From the NCBI RefSeq assembly GCF_050699935.1, contig NZ_JBOHGB010000008.1:1-64000 (forward strand): DNA of 64,000 nucleotides, read 5' to 3'. Positions 35,701 through 45,226 of this stretch are shown here, piece after piece (the first letter of the stretch is position 1; every line of letters begins with the position of its first letter). Both the position numbers and the translations under genes were made by a program. Source of the stretch: Actinophytocola sp050699935. GTDB lineage: Bacteria; Actinomycetota; Actinomycetes; Mycobacteriales; Pseudonocardiaceae. The notes under the pieces were generated by a model, which was not told the DNA's origin, ran no database searches, and saw nothing but the letters and a program-made list of their open reading frames with translations.

Positions 35701-36171
35701 TCATTTGATGGCCGTGGGCAGGTCGTGGCATCGCGTCGCATACTGACTGACCACGTGATCGAGTTCCGGGAGCAGTAGGTTGTCGTTGCCCAGCACAGGA
35801 TTGGAGCGGAACTCGAAGGCCACGATGCGTTCGGTGCGGCTGGGATTGATCGCTGCGTGGGGTACACCTCGCGGGATCCATAGCGCCTGCTGCGGCAGCT
35901 GCCATATCTCGTGCTCCAAATGCTCTCCATACACGGTCAGCGCGCCACGTTCACCGGATTCCCACAACAGCACGACAACGTCAGTCTCGGCGTGCAGGTG
36001 TGCCCGGGACGTGTGTCCGCCGTCCATGTAGACCACACCCGCGCTGAGTAACGTTGTTGTCGTATCTCGAAGATCGGCGCTGAGCAGCGGGATCATCGGC
36101 TGTCCCTGCTGGGTCATCGACAGGCGAGCCGACTCAATGTCAACAAGCGCAGGAACTGTAGTGGCAGTCAC
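35701..36171 (-). CDS. Cupin-domain protein
   Basis: 156 residues from a GTG at 36171 (GGAGGAAA upstream). Cupin motif 1 is in GGHTSRAHLHAETDVVVLLW (two His plus Glu) and motif 2 in LPQQALWIPRGVPHAAINPS (His). Such beta-barrels bind metal and small molecules. It has no obvious conjugation role and is probably cargo or a regulator-like sensor inside the operon. Confidence 0.7.
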   Translation of the reverse strand: MTATTVPALVDIESARLSMTQQGQPMIPLLSADLRDTTTTLLSAGVVYMDGGHTSRAHLHAETDVVVLLWESGERGALTVYGEHLEHEIWQLPQQALWIPRGVPHAAINPSRTERIVAFEFRSNPVLGNDNLLLPELDHVVSQYATRCHDLPTAIK

Positions 36172-36197
36172 GTCTTTCCTCCATGGTGTTCATATTT

Positions 36198-37244
36198 CTA
36201 TGTGCCGGGCCTGACGGCTCCAATGAATTCTTCAGTCCAATATGATGATTGCCAGATGTTGTCGACGGTGGTCACTTTCTTGCCGCTTTCTGGCGCGTGC
36301 ACGGCTTGGCCGTTTCCCGTGTAGATCGCGACGTGGTGGATTCCGCTGGGTTGTCCGTTGTTGGATAGCAGGATGAGGTCCGCGGGCTGGACCTGGGTGA
36401 GGTCGCGGATGGCGGGTTGGAAGGTGGCCCAGATGGCTTGTGTTTGGTGGGGTACCGCGACGCCGATCTTCGCGTAGGCGTAGAGGGCGAGGCCGCTGCA
36501 GTCGAATCCGACTTTTCCTTCGTCCACACCGGATCCTGCTGAGGGGCCGTCCGGGGTGCCGCCGGCCCACGCGTAGTCGACTCCGATCTGGCTGAGTGCG
36601 GCGTCGATGACCTCGGCGGCGCGCGGGTTGGCCGATCGCGGGACGGTGTCGCCCGATCGGTTGCCGGAGGAGGTGGGGGCGCATTCGATGCCGCGGATCG
36701 TGCCGAGGATTTCGCGGGCGGTCTGTTCGTGTTTGTTGTAGCGGTCGGGGAATGCGCTGCGTTCGACGGCTTGTGCGGCGGCGCCGGGCGGCATTGCTTG
36801 CCAGTTCGGGACGTCGAGGAGGACGTCGTAGAACTTGTTGGTGGCGTAGATGGGGTCGGTGAGTTGTTCCGGGGTGCCCCAGCCCTGGGAGGGGCGCATC
36901 TGGAACAAGCCGAGACTGTCGCGGTCGCCGTGCTTGAGGTTACGCAGGCTGGATTCGGTCATGGCCGCCATCAGGGCGACGACGATGCCCTGCTCTGGGA
37001 TGCCGCGTTGGAGTCCGATGTCGACGATGACAGCGGCGTTGTTCATCTGTTCCGGGCCGTACGGGCCGAGTTGCGTGGTGGTGGCGTTGCCGGGTCTGCA
37101 GGCGACGCCCTGTATGCCGGGGGTGGCGGACGCTTCGTTGTCGTCGACCACGATCGCGACCACGAACAGGGTCAGGATCGCGAGCGGTAGCGCGACGAGC
37201 ACGCCACAACCCAGGCGGGTCGCACGGGGCATGGTGCCGGGCAT
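36198..37244 (-). CDS. Conjugation-associated NlpC/P60 peptidoglycan hydrolase
   Basis: 348 residues. One N-terminal membrane helix (VLVALPLAILTLFVVAIVVD) anchors it outside. Residues 55-180 (GIVVALMAAMTESSLRNLKH ... DSLGLFQMRPSQGWG) are a lysozyme/transglycosylase-like helper domain. Residues 205-348 are the NlpC/P60 peptidase with Cys in VGFDCSGLALYAYAK (C249) and His in GIHHVAIYTGNG. It opens cell-wall peptides so the transfer channel can pass. It starts 3 bases before the end of the next gene upstream. Confidence 0.85.
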   Translation of the reverse strand: MPGTMPRATRLGCGVLVALPLAILTLFVVAIVVDDNEASATPGIQGVACRPGNATTTQLGPYGPEQMNNAAVIVDIGLQRGIPEQGIVVALMAAMTESSLRNLKHGDRDSLGLFQMRPSQGWGTPEQLTDPIYATNKFYDVLLDVPNWQAMPPGAAAQAVERSAFPDRYNKHEQTAREILGTIRGIECAPTSSGNRSGDTVPRSANPRAAEVIDAALSQIGVDYAWAGGTPDGPSAGSGVDEGKVGFDCSGLALYAYAKIGVAVPHQTQAIWATFQPAIRDLTQVQPADLILLSNNGQPSGIHHVAIYTGNGQAVHAPESGKKVTTVDNIWQSSYWTEEFIGAVRPGT

Positions 37245-37247
37245 GGC

Positions 37248-37490
37248 TCACACCCCCGGCCCGTGGTCGGCGTATGGGTCATGTTCGGGGGCGCGGTAGG
37301 GATCGTGCGCCGGGTCGTAGGTCGGGTCGTACCCGGGGTCTTCGCCGAGGTTGTGGGCGGCGGCGTGCTGACGGGCTAGTTCGGCGAGTAGCGCGGGGTC
37401 GGCGTCGCTGCTTGGTTCGCCGAGGGCCGCGCGGAGTTCCGCGATCCGGTGCCGCAGTTGCATCAGCAGCGCGTAGGTCCAGACGGTCAT
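37248..37490 (-). CDS. Small conjugation-operon protein with DPxYDP repeats
   Basis: 80 residues. N-terminal helix (VWTYALLMQLRHRIAELRAA) and an acidic Pro/Tyr-rich tail with repeated DP(G/T/A)YDP units. The ATG at 37490 overlaps the stop of the gene before it (ATGA). Unknown function. Confidence 0.55.
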   Translation of the reverse strand: MTVWTYALLMQLRHRIAELRAALGEPSSDADPALLAELARQHAAAHNLGEDPGYDPTYDPAHDPYRAPEHDPYADHGPGV

Positions 37491-38188
37491 CGGGCGTCAC
37501 CCGCATCCTGACGCGCGGACTGACTCGCGGCTTGGACTGTCCACTGTGCGCGTACGGTCGCGATTGATCGGTCTCGGGCGGTGATGAGCGAGTGGGAGCG
37601 TCGGGGGTCGTCGGTCCAGGCGTGGTAGGTCTCGGTGAGTTCGACACCGGTGTCGTCGTGGCGGCCGTCGCATCGAGGGCATCCCCAGTTGCCGTCGAGC
37701 ATGCGGGCGCGGGCGTTGAAGAGTTTCTCGTGCCAGATGACGATGGCCTCGTGCGAGCTTCCGGGGGTCCAGGCGCCCGCCCATGCCACGCGCAGTCCGA
37801 TGAGTTCTTCGCGCAGACTGGGATGTTCTGGCCAGCAGGGTGGGATGACGCTGGTCAGCTTGTAGGTCGCGACGAGCCAGCTCACCCAGTCATCCAGGCG
37901 CTGCCACGCGTCCAGGACCTTCTTCAGCTGGGCGCCTTCGTCGTCGGTGGTCTCGGCCGGTGGGTAGAACTCGAAGCGGTAGTGCGCGCGGTTCTCCGGC
38001 CCGGCACCGCCGTGTCGCTGGTCCTCCAGGACCGTCACACGGCGTACCACGTCGTCGAGCACGGTGACGACTTCGTCGCACACGTCGAGCGCGGCCTGGA
38101 CCTGGTCGGCCAGCGGCGCGGGCGTGCCTGCCGGTTCGGGGCGGTCGTGTGGCCCACGGTCGGCGGGGGTGCTACCGGTGGGGGTCAT
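37487..38188 (-). CDS. DUF4913-like protein
   Basis: 233 residues. DDWVSWLVATYKLTSVIPPC then WPEHPSLREELIGLRVAWAG fits DUF4913, a short domain common in Streptomyces mobile elements (W-V...Y...WxEHP...L..L..AW). Zn-like pair in WGCPRCDGRHDDTG. It overlaps the VirD4-like gene by 4 bases at its start. Role unknown. Confidence 0.6.
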   Translation of the reverse strand: MTPTGSTPADRGPHDRPEPAGTPAPLADQVQAALDVCDEVVTVLDDVVRRVTVLEDQRHGGAGPENRAHYRFEFYPPAETTDDEGAQLKKVLDAWQRLDDWVSWLVATYKLTSVIPPCWPEHPSLREELIGLRVAWAGAWTPGSSHEAIVIWHEKLFNARARMLDGNWGCPRCDGRHDDTGVELTETYHAWTDDPRRSHSLITARDRSIATVRAQWTVQAASQSARQDAGDAR

Positions 38189-40005
38189 GTCAGGATCCGT
38201 CCCTCGTTGAGCGCGCCGAAGAACTCGCGTTCCGCGGCGGCGGTGCTCGCCGCGTCAGCGCGCTGGTAGTAGGGCGTGAGCTCAGTCATCACCGGGCGCA
38301 GCCCGCCGGCGGCGATCAGCAGCGCGTGATAATTCGGCAGCGACCGGACTTCGGCGGGAGACATCCCCGTCCTGGTGCGCAGACTGCGTTGTTCGGAGAC
38401 ACCGGAGGATGGGTAGCGGGTGAAGGATGGGATCTCCTCGTCGAAGTCCTCGAAGTAGGCGGCGATCTCCCGCATCTCGTCCTGCCCAGCCACGCCGGGC
38501 AGGACCATCCGAAGGGTGGCCGCGCCCCACATGCTCTGGGCGGCGTGCAGCCCCCACCGGTCGATCGCCTGGGCGCGGTCCTGGACGACCATGGTGGTCG
38601 GGATGCCGCGGCCGCCGCCGTCGGAGATCAGATCCGGGAGCTGGGTGAGGGTGGCGGTGTTCGGCGCCTCGTCGACGAGCAGCTTCAGCGGTGGGTCGAT
38701 GCGGTTGTTGTCGCTGAACTGGCCGAGGTCCCGCGCGTGGTGCAGCACGTCTTCCATGAGCGCGGCGAGCAGGTCGAGGACACCGACGGCCTGGCCTCGT
38801 TGGGCCAGCAGGTACACAGTGGACTGGCCGGAGGAATCGAAGAAGAAGCTCATCGTGTCGAAGTGCTCATCCGGATGCGGGGTGCAGGTGTGGAGGACGG
38901 CGGGGTGCATGAACGGGTCCATCGCGCCTTCGACGGGCATGTAGTAGCCGGCGCGTTGCCGTTCCGGGGTGTTGATGACCTGGTGCTGCTGGTCGACCCA
39001 TTGCGGGGGTACGAGCGTGCTGCGCCGCAACGCGGCGACGGGTTCGTGGCTGGTTTGGTCGAACGACCAGCGCAGCACGGTGCGGATGTCACCGCCGGAC
39101 ACCGCGGCGGCGTGCAGCAGGTTGCGCAGGATGGCTTGGCCACGGCTTTTCCAGGCGTTGCCGTTCTCCACACCGCTCATGTCCACCGAGGACATCAGCG
39201 CTTGGGCGCGGCGCATGGCCACGGTGGGGTCGGCGCAGTCCTGCACCGGATCCCACCGCAACAACGGCAGTGCTGCGGCCTGCTGGAGCGGGTCGAACAG
39301 CAGCACGTTGCCCCGCTCGCGTCGGGCCTTCCAGGTCGCGGCGATCACCTCGGCCCGGCTGGACGGTGCCAGCAGCGGACCGTCGTGATCCAAGGCTTCG
39401 GGGATGACCACGGCGCTGGTCTTGCCGGACTCGGAAGGGCCGAGGACGTAGGTGGATTGGCGGACCGAGGAGTAGCAGTCCACGCCGGTGTGCACATCCC
39501 GTCCTCGCCACGTCCCGACCTGGACCGCGGTCGGCCGCGGTGTGATGGCCACCAGCCGGGGGCGCAGGCGCGGTGCTTGCTGGACCAACGCCTGCGCGCC
39601 GAGACGTTTGGCGACGTCGCGGCGTGCGGCAAAGCCCGGTGCTGACCGGGCGCCCAGCAGCAGCCGCACGAGGACCCAGGCGGCGGCGGTGAGCGCGGTG
39701 ACCAGGCCGGCGAACACCAGCCAGTACACCGGGCTCGACGGACTCGACGGCGGGTCGGCGGGGAGTCCCGGCCAGGTGCGCATCGGGTCACCGGGGTGCG
39801 CGAGCACGTCGAGGACGGGTTGGATTCCGTGGCCGCGCCAGCTGGGCCACCCTTGCCCGGTCACCAGCGACGCCAACTGCCCGGCCAGCCCGAGGGAGAT
39901 GAACAGCGCCAGTGTTGCGCCCAGGGCGATGCCGGCGGCTTCCTCGCGGTGGAGCGCGCGCACGACCTGTCGACGGGATCGGCGGGACCGTGGACTGGTG
40001 GCCAT
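38185..40005 (-). CDS. VirD4/TraG-like conjugative coupling ATPase
   Basis: 606 residues. Two N-terminal membrane helices (about 24-50 and 93-118), then a P-loop ATPase with Walker A GPSESGKTS (189-197), Walker B-like LKLLVDEAPNTATL, and the TraG/TraM-recognition region PTTMVVQDRAQAIDRWGLHA. Coupling proteins bring substrate DNA to the type IV secretion channel and drive transfer. Start ATG at 40005, right after the VirB4-like gene. No relaxase gene is seen in this window. Confidence 0.88.
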   Translation of the reverse strand: MATSPRSRRSRRQVVRALHREEAAGIALGATLALFISLGLAGQLASLVTGQGWPSWRGHGIQPVLDVLAHPGDPMRTWPGLPADPPSSPSSPVYWLVFAGLVTALTAAAWVLVRLLLGARSAPGFAARRDVAKRLGAQALVQQAPRLRPRLVAITPRPTAVQVGTWRGRDVHTGVDCYSSVRQSTYVLGPSESGKTSAVVIPEALDHDGPLLAPSSRAEVIAATWKARRERGNVLLFDPLQQAAALPLLRWDPVQDCADPTVAMRRAQALMSSVDMSGVENGNAWKSRGQAILRNLLHAAAVSGGDIRTVLRWSFDQTSHEPVAALRRSTLVPPQWVDQQHQVINTPERQRAGYYMPVEGAMDPFMHPAVLHTCTPHPDEHFDTMSFFFDSSGQSTVYLLAQRGQAVGVLDLLAALMEDVLHHARDLGQFSDNNRIDPPLKLLVDEAPNTATLTQLPDLISDGGGRGIPTTMVVQDRAQAIDRWGLHAAQSMWGAATLRMVLPGVAGQDEMREIAAYFEDFDEEIPSFTRYPSSGVSEQRSLRTRTGMSPAEVRSLPNYHALLIAAGGLRPVMTELTPYYQRADAASTAAAEREFFGALNEGRILT

Positions 40006-41619
40006 TCAGGACACCCCCGGTTCGTCGAGCAGCGCTTCCCACTCGTCGTCAGACAGGCCGTCAGTGATGTCGCTGGCGGGTTCGCCTCCGGTGGGGCGCA
40101 TGCGGGAGTCGGTCTGCACCCAGGGTTCCTCGATGCTGGACAGCAGGTGCTGGACCACGAACGCCCGTTGCCCGAGCAGCCACATGCCGCTGCCCTTGCG
40201 CAGATAGCGCAGCAGGGCGGTCTGCACGTCGGTGAGGCCGAGCAGGTCGCGCGTGAGTTCCAGTGACGCTTCGACCTGCCGGTACACGATCTTGAACCCG
40301 GTGTCCTCCAATAACCCTCGTGCCAGGCGGGCGGCCTCGGATCCGTGTGCGCCGACGGCGTTCCAGTCGGTCAGGCGGTGGGCGGCCATCAGGTTGCAGA
40401 TCCCGAACGCGCGGGCGAGCTTGTACTGCTCTTGGAACCGCCGAAGTAGAGGGACGTAGCGCATCGCCAGCCAGGCTTCGTCGTAGCCGACCAGCCGGGG
40501 CCGCGCGTCCGGGCGCATCAGCTCCGCCTCCATGGCGGACTGGGCGCACACCATCGACATGACGGTCACCGCTTGGTCGGTGCGCACGGCGTGCAGGTTC
40601 AGGATCGTCCCGGGCGCGTCGAAGTCCAGGAACCGGGTGTTGTCCTCTGTGGAGTCGAACATGCCCGCCAAGGCGCCGCCGACCAGGCCGTGCAAGGCGA
40701 GCCGGGCGTCGCGGGACTCGTCGAGCAGTTGGGTGGCGGTGATGCCGCGCTCGGTCAGTTCGTCGCGCCAGGCGTCGGTCGCGGTCAGGTTGGCCACCAC
40801 GCCCGGCAACGACGCGGGCGTCAGCTCGGCGCGGGCGCTGCCGGCGAGCTGGCCCGTGCAGGTGTCGAGGGCGAGTTCGACGGCGGTGCGTTCGGTCATG
40901 GACAGCGCGCGGTCGAGCCGCACGTGGATCAGCCCTTCCAGCAGGGCGAGGCGTCGTGCTTTCACCGCGCCGCGCCATTCGATCTCGGTTTGCTGGGGGT
41001 GGCGGCGGTGCGCGGTGAGCGGGTTGAGCCGGACCCCGAGACCAGGACCTAGCCGCAGGGGCTCCACGCCGAGGTGGTGGGCGAGTTCGGTGTACTCGTC
41101 CTTGATGTCCACCCAGGAGAACGGGATACCGGCCGCCAGGAACCGGACGATCAGCGACTTCATGAGCGCGGACTTGCCCGAACCGATCTCGCCGATGATC
41201 AGCCCGTTGGGGGAGGTGATCGCGCCGGCAGCGTACAGCTCCCATGGGTCGAACAAGAAGCTGGCGCGGCTGTAGAGGTCGATCCCGATGTAGGCGCCCG
41301 GCACCCCCAAACCGGGGTCCATGATCCACGGGTACCAGGTCCGCAGCACCCCGCTGCTGGCCGTGTGCGCCGGGACCCGCATCCGGTGCGCCAGCCGACC
41401 TGATCCCGCACCGTGCGCGCCGTGGCGGTCGCGCCGAGGCCCATCGTTCCGCTGGCGCTGCTCGCGACGGTCGCGCGATTCACTGCCCAGTGGGGACCGG
41501 TCGCTGTCACGGGCGAGCGCCCGCCGACGGATGTCCTCGAGCAACCCGGCTGGAAGTGTGTCCGGATGACGCAGGTCTGACACCTCGGGGTTCGGTGCGT
41601 CGCGGCGGGGGGCGGTCAT
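40006..41619 (-). CDS. VirB4-like conjugation ATPase
   Basis: 537 residues from the ATG at 41619 (overlaps preceding stop as ATGA). Walker A is LIIGEIGSGKSALMKS (143-152), with a Walker B-like ARPRLVGYDEAWLA around residue 380 and SWVDIKDEYTELAHHLG. VirB4 ATPases energise assembly and transport of type IV secretion systems. The N-terminal ~85 residues are charged and disordered. In this system the VirB4 function seems split between this gene and the SCO6880-like gene before it. Confidence 0.85.
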   Translation of the reverse strand: MTAPRRDAPNPEVSDLRHPDTLPAGLLEDIRRRALARDSDRSPLGSESRDRREQRQRNDGPRRDRHGAHGAGSGRLAHRMRVPAHTASSGVLRTWYPWIMDPGLGVPGAYIGIDLYSRASFLFDPWELYAAGAITSPNGLIIGEIGSGKSALMKSLIVRFLAAGIPFSWVDIKDEYTELAHHLGVEPLRLGPGLGVRLNPLTAHRRHPQQTEIEWRGAVKARRLALLEGLIHVRLDRALSMTERTAVELALDTCTGQLAGSARAELTPASLPGVVANLTATDAWRDELTERGITATQLLDESRDARLALHGLVGGALAGMFDSTEDNTRFLDFDAPGTILNLHAVRTDQAVTVMSMVCAQSAMEAELMRPDARPRLVGYDEAWLAMRYVPLLRRFQEQYKLARAFGICNLMAAHRLTDWNAVGAHGSEAARLARGLLEDTGFKIVYRQVEASLELTRDLLGLTDVQTALLRYLRKGSGMWLLGQRAFVVQHLLSSIEEPWVQTDSRMRPTGGEPASDITDGLSDDEWEALLDEPGVS

Positions 41620-43100
41620 GATCCGGTCAACCCCCGCATCGGCGCCAGCCCGCGGGCGAGGGGGAGCGCGCCGGCGAAGAACGCTTGGTCCTGCTCCCCG
41701 TACAGCACCATGGTTGAGCACCGCACTCGGGTGAGTCGCCGCCGTACCGAGGTGACCGCTCGTCGCAGTTGCTCGGTGTCGGGGGCGGAGCAGCACACGA
41801 ACATCGAGTACCGGAAGTACCCCGCGCCCGTGGCGAGTTCGTCGTCGAGACGTTGCGCGGCGTCGAGTTCTCTCTCCGTGCGCGCGTCGACCACGAGGCC
41901 GTGCTTCTGTTTCATGTAGATCGAGCCAGCGGCCGCGAGTCGCTGGTTGTTGATGGACCGTTCGGCCCGCGCGGGCGACAACGGTTCAACCACGAGGGAG
42001 ATCGAGCGGCGGATGTCGGACTGTTGCAGCAGCGGTGTCAACCAGCCCGCTTTCACCGGCCGGCGCGGTAGCTCGTGCACCCAGACCGTGCTCGACACCG
42101 CGGAGTCGTGCAGGTAGGCGCGCCACTGCCGCTCGGTCGCGCTCGGGCCGGCGGTGCGCGGGTCCAACTCGTGCCGCTCACCGGACTGCAAGTCGTACAG
42201 CGGAAGGGAATCCGGGTCGAACTGCGTGTGGATCACTGCGGCGAAGTGTGCGGGGGACAACCAGCCGCGGACCGGGATCCGCGCTTCGATGATCTGGCGT
42301 TGCAGTTCGGCGAGCCGCTCGACGACCACCACGCCGATCGCCTCGTCGCCGCCGCCGCTGGCTTTGATGTCGGCGGCCAGCCGCTGGAGGTTGAACGCGA
42401 CAGCGACGAACACTTCGTGGCGTTGCGCGACGGGCGCGGCCTGCGACACCAGTTCCCGTAACGCCTGCGCCGGGAGTGTGTCCCGGTCGGTGACCTTGTC
42501 CGCGTAGTACTGCTGGGCCATGTTGGTGGCGTCCGGCATCGAGCGGAACAGCAGTTGCCAGCGGGCGATGGCGGTGTCCTCGTCGCACGTGGACTCCATC
42601 ACCGCTTCCCAGTCGGCGAGCCGAGCCTGCTGTTCGCTGGACTCCTCCAGGATGATCGGCGTCCCCTCGGTCAGCAGCGTCGCGGTCACCGTGTGGGTCG
42701 CCTCGTCGAGGACCAGCCCGATGCGGCTGCGGCCGTCCGGGTTGGGAGCGGAGATCATCCGCATCGAGGCGAGGTCACCGGGCAGGTCCATGCGGTGCGC
42801 GAGGCTGTTCGGGCCGAACACCGCGCCCCGGTACACGTGGCTGCCGCGCAGCCGTGACCACACCGCGCCAGCCACGGGTCGGGCCCATTCGGTGACGTAG
42901 CGGCCGCCGATCCGCATGAACGACACCCACACCAGCAGTCCACCGGCCGCTAGCAGGACCGCGAACGCGACCGGTGACCCGGTCTGGATCCCCAGCCATG
43001 GCAGCGCGATCGCGACTACGATCGCGACCAGTTGCCCGAGGCCGAGTTTCCCGATCACCCCGTTGGTCCGCCGTGGCGGAAACGAGTACTCCTCCTCCAC
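41616..43100 (-). CDS. SCO6880-like conjugation protein
   Basis: 494 residues from a GTG at 43100. Two membrane helices (GQLVAIVVAIALPWLG and FAVLLAAGGLLVWVSFM) followed by a soluble domain (ALRELVSQAAPVAQRHEVFV, WLTPLLQQSDIRRSISLVVE, SINNQRLAAAGSIYMKQKHG) that resembles the N-terminal half of VirB4 and matches the actinomycete SCO6880 family. It likely partners the VirB4-like ATPase that follows. Confidence 0.8.
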   Translation of the reverse strand: MEEEYSFPPRRTNGVIGKLGLGQLVAIVVAIALPWLGIQTGSPVAFAVLLAAGGLLVWVSFMRIGGRYVTEWARPVAGAVWSRLRGSHVYRGAVFGPNSLAHRMDLPGDLASMRMISAPNPDGRSRIGLVLDEATHTVTATLLTEGTPIILEESSEQQARLADWEAVMESTCDEDTAIARWQLLFRSMPDATNMAQQYYADKVTDRDTLPAQALRELVSQAAPVAQRHEVFVAVAFNLQRLAADIKASGGGDEAIGVVVVERLAELQRQIIEARIPVRGWLSPAHFAAVIHTQFDPDSLPLYDLQSGERHELDPRTAGPSATERQWRAYLHDSAVSSTVWVHELPRRPVKAGWLTPLLQQSDIRRSISLVVEPLSPARAERSINNQRLAAAGSIYMKQKHGLVVDARTERELDAAQRLDDELATGAGYFRYSMFVCCSAPDTEQLRRAVTSVRRRLTRVRCSTMVLYGEQDQAFFAGALPLARGLAPMRGLTGS

Positions 43101-43174
43101 CGTCTCTTCCCCCGTTCGTTGTGTGTTTCTCGTTTCTGGCTAGCGCGTGCTTGTCCCGCCCCCGGGTGTGTCGC

Positions 43175-45226
43175 CTATGGCGGTGGTGGCCGGGTTGGGC
43201 TGTTCACGGTGGTCGATTCGCGCGCCGGGGAGGTCGGATTCGTGGCCGGCTGCCGGGTCGCTGACTGCGAGCTGGCCACGACCCTGCCGAGGTTGGCCGG
43301 TGGCTTGGCCGTGGGAATCTCGTCGTTCCCGCCGCCGCTGCCCACGGACGTCACCTGGCCCGGCTGGTGACTTTGCCCAGAAGAGGTCCCCGGTGTCGTG
43401 TCGCCGGTTCCGGCACCGCCGGTGCGCGGGTCAGAGTGGTTTTCTGGTCGCGGAGTGGGTGTCGAGCCGGCGTTGCGACCACTTCCGGTTTGTCCTGTCG
43501 AGTTCCCGTCTCTCCACCCCCGGCCGATGTCGGCGGCGGTGGAAACCATGGCGGTGACGGCGGTTCGCACCGCACTTCCGGTCATCGACGCGCCACGCCT
43601 GGTTCCCGTGCTCGCGCCTCGGCTGGCTGTGCCGCCGCTGGCCGCCGGCCCGCCGACGCGGTCGCCAATGAAATCGACCAGTTCCCACAACAGCCACGGG
43701 CACAGCACGAGCACCAGGCACAGCGCGAGTCCTTGCACGACGTCGACCACCTGGCGGGCTGGGTCCTCGCCGGGTTCCAGCGGCATCAGCAACGCCTGCG
43801 CCAGCAACATCACGCCGACCATGAAGAACTTGGCCCATGCCAACGCGGTCAGGCGGGCGGCCCACCTCCACACCCAGTCAGCGGTCGTCTCATGCACCTG
43901 TCCCGCCGCGGCCGCCGCGCCGAACAGAGCCCACATCTCGACCAACGCGGGGCTGAGGACCAAGAAGACGATCGCGAACAGCAGTGATACCGCTGCGATC
44001 AGTCCGACGAGGATCGCGACCAGCGGGTTGGCTTTGACAAGACTCGTTGTGAAATCCGCTTGCTGGGCGATGTCACCGCCGGCGGAAATCAACGACATGG
44101 TGCACTCGTCGGCAAGTTGCAACATCAAGATCGCGCCGACTCCCGCCAAGGTGACGCCGACCGCGGCCTTGATGCCGCCGAGTAGCGAGAACTGGAGGCG
44201 CCCACGTTTCCATGAGGTGGCGAGCGTCACCAGCCAGCCGAGGAACGCGAGTGCGAGAGCGATACCCGCGATCAGGTTGTACACCGACGCGAACGCGGCG
44301 CCGCCGAGGTTCGGGGACGAGTAGTCCACGGCGATCGTCATGAAGACGGCCCACAGTTTCGTGATGCCTGAGACGATGAAACTGGTGACCTGCTCCATTC
44401 CCTTCTTGGCGACCCAGTTCAAGAATTCCTGCGCGACCTCGGCCGGACTCTTGCACCCGTAACAGGTTCTGGTTTGTTCGCGGCCGTCCACCACGACGGC
44501 GTACTGGGTGAATGCCTTGTGCAGCACCGTGTTCATGCGCTGCACGTAGTCGTCGGAGAAGGCGTTCCACGCCTGGCAGGACTGGTCGTCCTGCTGGGTT
44601 ATCGCACCGTCACAGGAGATATAGAAGCCCCGGCACGGCGCCACGGCGTCCGGCGCACCGCCCTGATCGGTCCTGCTGCACCTCGACCACGGGCGCACGC
44701 CATGGTCGCTCCCGGTGTCGACGTTGCCCCACTCGAATCCGAACGGCTGGAACGTCGGGTTCGGCTTCGCCCACCGCTTCATTTGGTCGATGCAGTATCC
44801 ACTGGGGACGGTCAGGTTCACCGCGAGATCGCGATACCCCCGGACCAGGAGATCCTTGCGCGGTCCAGCGTTGTCGTCCGTGCCCGCGAAGTCCGGTTGG
44901 AAGAACTCCAGCAGATCGGGGAAGTCCTTGATCAGGTAGGCGGTGTAAGTGGACCAGTCACCCCCGTGTTCACGGCAGGCTTCGGACCTCATCCACGGCG
45001 AGGTCTGCCACTCCGCGCTGTCCGGAACGTACTGCCGCAGATGCGCCGGCACCGTTGCCGGATCAACCGGATCGGCCGCGGCGGACGGACCCTGCACCAG
45101 CAGGAGCCCGAACAGGACCACCAGGGTGGCGCTGACCCTCCGCAATAGCCCTCGGTGTGATGCGCGATCCGGACCAGCGCTGCCGGAAACGTCGTCGACG
45201 GAGTGGGCGCTACGGTTCCGGAACAT
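43175..45226 (-). CDS. VirB6/TrbL-like polytopic membrane protein
   Basis: 683 residues. Signal-like N-terminus (LRRVSATLVVLFGLLLVQGP ... AAADP), a ~230-residue Cys-rich outer domain (eleven cysteines, e.g. CRGFYISCDGAITQQDDQSC), then 7-8 membrane helices from about residue 290 to 540 and a long Gly/Ser/Thr-rich tail. This plan fits the inner-membrane channel subunit of actinobacterial type IV secretion. The ATG at 45226 overlaps the end of the VirB8-like gene by 17 bases. Confidence 0.75.
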   Translation of the reverse strand: MFRNRSAHSVDDVSGSAGPDRASHRGLLRRVSATLVVLFGLLLVQGPSAAADPVDPATVPAHLRQYVPDSAEWQTSPWMRSEACREHGGDWSTYTAYLIKDFPDLLEFFQPDFAGTDDNAGPRKDLLVRGYRDLAVNLTVPSGYCIDQMKRWAKPNPTFQPFGFEWGNVDTGSDHGVRPWSRCSRTDQGGAPDAVAPCRGFYISCDGAITQQDDQSCQAWNAFSDDYVQRMNTVLHKAFTQYAVVVDGREQTRTCYGCKSPAEVAQEFLNWVAKKGMEQVTSFIVSGITKLWAVFMTIAVDYSSPNLGGAAFASVYNLIAGIALALAFLGWLVTLATSWKRGRLQFSLLGGIKAAVGVTLAGVGAILMLQLADECTMSLISAGGDIAQQADFTTSLVKANPLVAILVGLIAAVSLLFAIVFLVLSPALVEMWALFGAAAAAGQVHETTADWVWRWAARLTALAWAKFFMVGVMLLAQALLMPLEPGEDPARQVVDVVQGLALCLVLVLCPWLLWELVDFIGDRVGGPAASGGTASRGASTGTRRGASMTGSAVRTAVTAMVSTAADIGRGWRDGNSTGQTGSGRNAGSTPTPRPENHSDPRTGGAGTGDTTPGTSSGQSHQPGQVTSVGSGGGNDEIPTAKPPANLGRVVASSQSATRQPATNPTSPARESTTVNSPTRPPPP

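Noticed and set aside
41616..41796. Longer start for the VirB4-like gene (up to 41796)
   Set aside because: The upstream extension overlaps the SCO6880-like gene deeply and has no conserved sequence; the ATGA overlap at 41619 is the usual coupling.
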